Assembly (NCBI GenBank): GCA_030637845.1
Contig: DAOWFT010000042.1
Coordinates: forward strand, 1 to 8,198
Length of the DNA: 8,198 nt
Direction: 5' to 3'
Origin: Thalassospiraceae bacterium
GTDB lineage: Bacteria; Pseudomonadota; Alphaproteobacteria; Rhodospirillales; Magnetovibrionaceae
Part shown: piece after piece, positions 6,224 through 8,198 of the stretch
Layout: every line of letters starts with the position of its first letter
Numbering within the stretch: position 1 is the first letter of the stretch
The notes under the pieces: model-generated
What the model was told of the DNA's origin: nothing
Seen by the model: only the letters and a program-made list of their open reading frames with translations
The model's database searches: none
Translations under genes and position numbers: made by a program

Positions 6224-8017
6224 ATGAATCCGAAAACAACAAAAAAATCCCCAAAAAAGAAGGCGGCAAAAAAAGAGGTCGTGATAGACGGGCTTGGTGT
6301 ATCTTCCGGTATTGCCATAGGAACCGTTCATGTGCGTGAAAGCGGGTCCGTTGCCGTTCCCGAATACAAGGTACCGGCGTCAAAAACTGCCGATGAGTTA
6401 AAGCGTTTTGAAACCGCGCTTACAACTGCGCGCCGACAGGTGGGCAGACTTAAAAACAAGGCAAATAAATTGCCCTCGGCGGCTGCCGAGGAAATGGGTC
6501 TTTTGCTTGAGGCCTATACCCAGATGCTGGGCAACTCGCGCCTTGTTCGCGGTGCCATCAGGCGCATTTCCGAAGAGCGCATCAACGCCGAAGCCGCCAT
6601 TCAAGATGAGATAAACGACATTACCCAGGGTTTTGCCCAGCTTGATGACAGCTATATTGCCGCCCGGCTCGACGATATCCGCGAAGTTGCAAACCGGATT
6701 ATTAACGTCCTGACCATGACGCACGTCAGGCCCATATCCACCGTTCCCAAGGGAAGCATTTTAATTTCCGAAGAAGTAACCCCGGCTGATGCGGCCCAGC
6801 TTGACCCCAAACGAATTGTTGGTTTTGCCGCAGTCCTTGGCGGTGCCCAAGGCCACACCGCGATTATGGCGCGCGCACTTGGCCTGCCTGCGGTATTGGG
6901 TGTGGCGGGATTAAAAGAAACAGCAAGATCGGGTGACACCATTATTGTCGACGGCGAGGTCGGGCGGGTGGTGCTGAACCCAACGCCGACAACGCTGGCA
7001 ACATTTGAAGCAAGACAATTCGAATACCGGAGCAGGCAATCAAAGTTTACCAGACTAAAACGCCAACCGGCGGTTACCCGCGATGGGGTTGAAATATCTC
7101 TTTTTGCCAATGTCGAGCTGCCCATAGAAATGCCCCAGGTAATGATGGCCGGTGCCGCCGGTATCGGATTATTGCGTTCTGAGTTTATGTTTATGAACCG
7201 CAATGATCTGCCCGGTGAAGAAGAGCAATTTCGTATGCTCAGGGATTTGATAAAAACCTTGCGCGGGCGCACCCTGACCGTGCGCACGCTGGACATCGGC
7301 GGTGAAAAGCTTGCCCAATCCCTGACCGGAGACGTGGGCGAAAGCGCGCAAAGCGCGTTGGGCCTGCGCGGCATTCGCCTGTCACTGGCAAGACCGGATC
7401 TTTTGGAAACACAATTTGCGGCCATTTTGCGGGCAAGCGCGCTGGGGCCAATAAGAATTTTGCTGCCCATGGTCTCCACCACCCGCGAAGTAAAACAGGC
7501 GCGGGAAATATTAAAAAAGGTCGCCAAATCCTTAAAGCGCAAAAAAATTGCCCAGTCTGAAAACCTGCCGCCCCTTGGCGTTATGATTGAGGTCCCCAGT
7601 GCGGCCCTAACCGCCGATGCCTTGGTCGGTGTTTGTGATTTTTTTGCCATCGGCTCCAACGACCTGACCCAGTACACGCTGGCCATTGATCGCACCGATG
7701 AGCAGGTGGCCAAACTGTACAATCCGCTCCACCCCAGCGTATTGCGCTTAATAGAAATGAGCATAAGTGCGGCGCTCCGGGGCCGGATACCCATATCAAT
7801 TTGTGGTGAAATAGCGGGTGATCCGCGCTTTACCGCCCTGTTGCTGGGCCTTGGCGTGCGCGAGCTTTCCATGAGCGCCCACGCCATTCTGGCGGTTAAG
7901 CAGCGGGTCCGTGAAATAGACCTTTCGGCTGCTTCTGAACGTGCCGGCGGCATAATGGCGCAGTCCGATAGTGGCCGTATCGCCATGTTGTTGGATGATT
8001 TCAACGCATTAGTTTAA
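6224..8017 (+). CDS. ptsI: PTS Enzyme I (phosphoenolpyruvate-protein phosphotransferase)
   Basis: EI autophosphorylates from PEP and passes the phosphate to HPr. The 597-residue protein has an HPr-binding N domain (about 21-170), a swivelling phosphohistidine domain with His211 in GGAQGHTAIMAR, and a C-terminal PEP-binding barrel with Arg318 (LLRSEF), Arg354 and Asp357 (RTLDIGGEK), IGSNDLTQYTL, and Cys527 in ICGEIAGD. It lacks the N-terminal GAF domain of PtsP (EI-Ntr), so by size it is PtsI-like. ATG 6224 is 4 bases after the ptsH stop and adds a tail rich in lysine (8 Lys in the first 17 residues). An alternative GTG at 6281 (residue 20) would give a protein starting in the canonical EI manner, but only GAGG at 2-3 bases precedes it. 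The usual NP before the ALGLR helix is QS here (376-377). It is the last gene of the operon. Confidence 0.94.
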   Translation: MNPKTTKKSPKKKAAKKEVVIDGLGVSSGIAIGTVHVRESGSVAVPEYKVPASKTADELKRFETALTTARRQVGRLKNKANKLPSAAAEEMGLLLEAYTQMLGNSRLVRGAIRRISEERINAEAAIQDEINDITQGFAQLDDSYIAARLDDIREVANRIINVLTMTHVRPISTVPKGSILISEEVTPADAAQLDPKRIVGFAAVLGGAQGHTAIMARALGLPAVLGVAGLKETARSGDTIIVDGEVGRVVLNPTPTTLATFEARQFEYRSRQSKFTRLKRQPAVTRDGVEISLFANVELPIEMPQVMMAGAAGIGLLRSEFMFMNRNDLPGEEEQFRMLRDLIKTLRGRTLTVRTLDIGGEKLAQSLTGDVGESAQSALGLRGIRLSLARPDLLETQFAAILRASALGPIRILLPMVSTTREVKQAREILKKVAKSLKRKKIAQSENLPPLGVMIEVPSAALTADALVGVCDFFAIGSNDLTQYTLAIDRTDEQVAKLYNPLHPSVLRLIEMSISAALRGRIPISICGEIAGDPRFTALLLGLGVRELSMSAHAILAVKQRVREIDLSAASERAGGIMAQSDSGRIAMLLDDFNALV

Positions 8018-8117
8018 GTGCGCCGCAGGAGCGGCGACCCGCAGTCGCGGGCGTGGGTATAAGAACACCGCAGGAGCGGCGACCCGCAGTCGCGGGCGTG
8101 GATATAAGAGCGCCGCA
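8018..8117 (+). repeat. REP-like GC-rich tandem repeat, 45-base period, two full copies plus a fragment
   Basis: Copies span 8021-8065 and 8066-8110 and differ at only a few positions. A third copy begins at 8111 but stops after CGCCGCA. Each unit is about 71% G+C and is separated from the next by an AT-rich TATAAGAA/TATAAGAG segment; the ptsI stop region TTTAAGTG resembles the same segment. In copy 1, CGCCGC (8021-8026) can pair with GCGGCG (8031-8036) around AGGA. In both copies CCCGC can pair with GCGGG around AGTC, extendable to GCG/CGT with a bulged A. The GGAGCGGC...CGCGGGCG pattern is like REP elements of other proteobacteria. It may shield or terminate the operon mRNA, but no U tract follows. 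Confidence 0.85.
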
Positions 8118-8198
8118 TACCGAGCTTATTTCTTGCCCTCGGGCTATGTGGCTGGTATCACCCCTGCTTGAAGTTTCACATATTGGGCCCATATCGTA
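8118..8198. other. Non-coding right edge, no gene supported
   Basis: These 81 bases after the repeat contain a small GCC-CTCG-GGC hairpin at 8135-8144 and no convincing ORF start, ribosome binding site or RNA gene on either strand. A downstream gene may begin beyond the edge. Confidence 0.4.

Noticed and set aside
6652..8004. Long 450-codon minus-strand ORF opposite ptsI
   Set aside because: It is a shadow of ptsI, rich in Ser/Arg/Pro as antisense frames are, with no recognisable domain; the sense frame has all EI motifs.
8135..8144. Small hairpin GCC-CTCG-GGC as the operon terminator
   Set aside because: The stem is only 3 base pairs and no U tract follows it.
8001..8192. Minus-strand 63-codon ORF with a 15-residue internal repeat
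   Set aside because: The 45-base repeat is a multiple of three and GC-rich, so it stays open by chance. The ORF overlaps the ptsI end, lacks a clear ribosome binding site and looks like no known protein.

Overview
The window looks like chromosomal DNA of an alphaproteobacterium of moderate GC content. The evidence is a ChvI/ChvG-type two-component pair followed directly by a short-form HPr kinase, RapZ, a mannose-family EIIA, HPr and Enzyme I, all on the plus strand. This is a characteristic alphaproteobacterial regulatory-PTS cluster. Genus cannot be fixed from the sequence; the local order chvI-chvG-hprK-rapZ-EIIA-HPr-EI without ahcY argues for a non-Rhizobiales member, but that is inference.

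Left part (1-1542, all minus strand): a CbtB-CbtA cobalt-uptake pair (cbtB 1542-1333, cbtA 1305-592), then the first 162 codons of a DUF1538-family membrane protein (488 to beyond the left edge). The 1543-1728 gap separates this block from the plus-strand operon and must carry divergent promoters. I see no cobalamin riboswitch in it.

Centre and right (1729-8017, all plus strand): response regulator (chvI-like), sensor histidine kinase (chvG-like), hprK, rapZ, EIIA-Man (manX-like), HPr (ptsH), EI (ptsI). Gaps between neighbours run from a 4-base overlap to 44 bases, so the set reads as one operon with possible internal control points before hprK and before the EIIA gene. PEP phosphate would pass EI (His211) to HPr (His19) to EIIA (His9). 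HprK could phosphorylate HPr on Ser50. No EIIB or EIIC sugar permease is present, so this is a regulatory rather than sugar-importing PTS, linked genetically to an envelope/acid-type sensor and to RapZ, a regulator of amino-sugar metabolism in other bacteria.

Right edge (8018-8198): directly after the EI stop codon lies a GC-rich tandem duplication with a 45-base period, two full copies and a start of a third. Each copy can fold into small hairpins and resembles REP elements. No gene is supported after it.

Most of the window is conventional. Items that merit a second look are the REP-like tandem array, the histidine-rich N-terminus of the ChvG homologue beside cobalt-transport genes, the lysine-rich N-terminal tail and start ambiguity of EI, and the hairpin and orphan Shine-Dalgarno between chvG and hprK.
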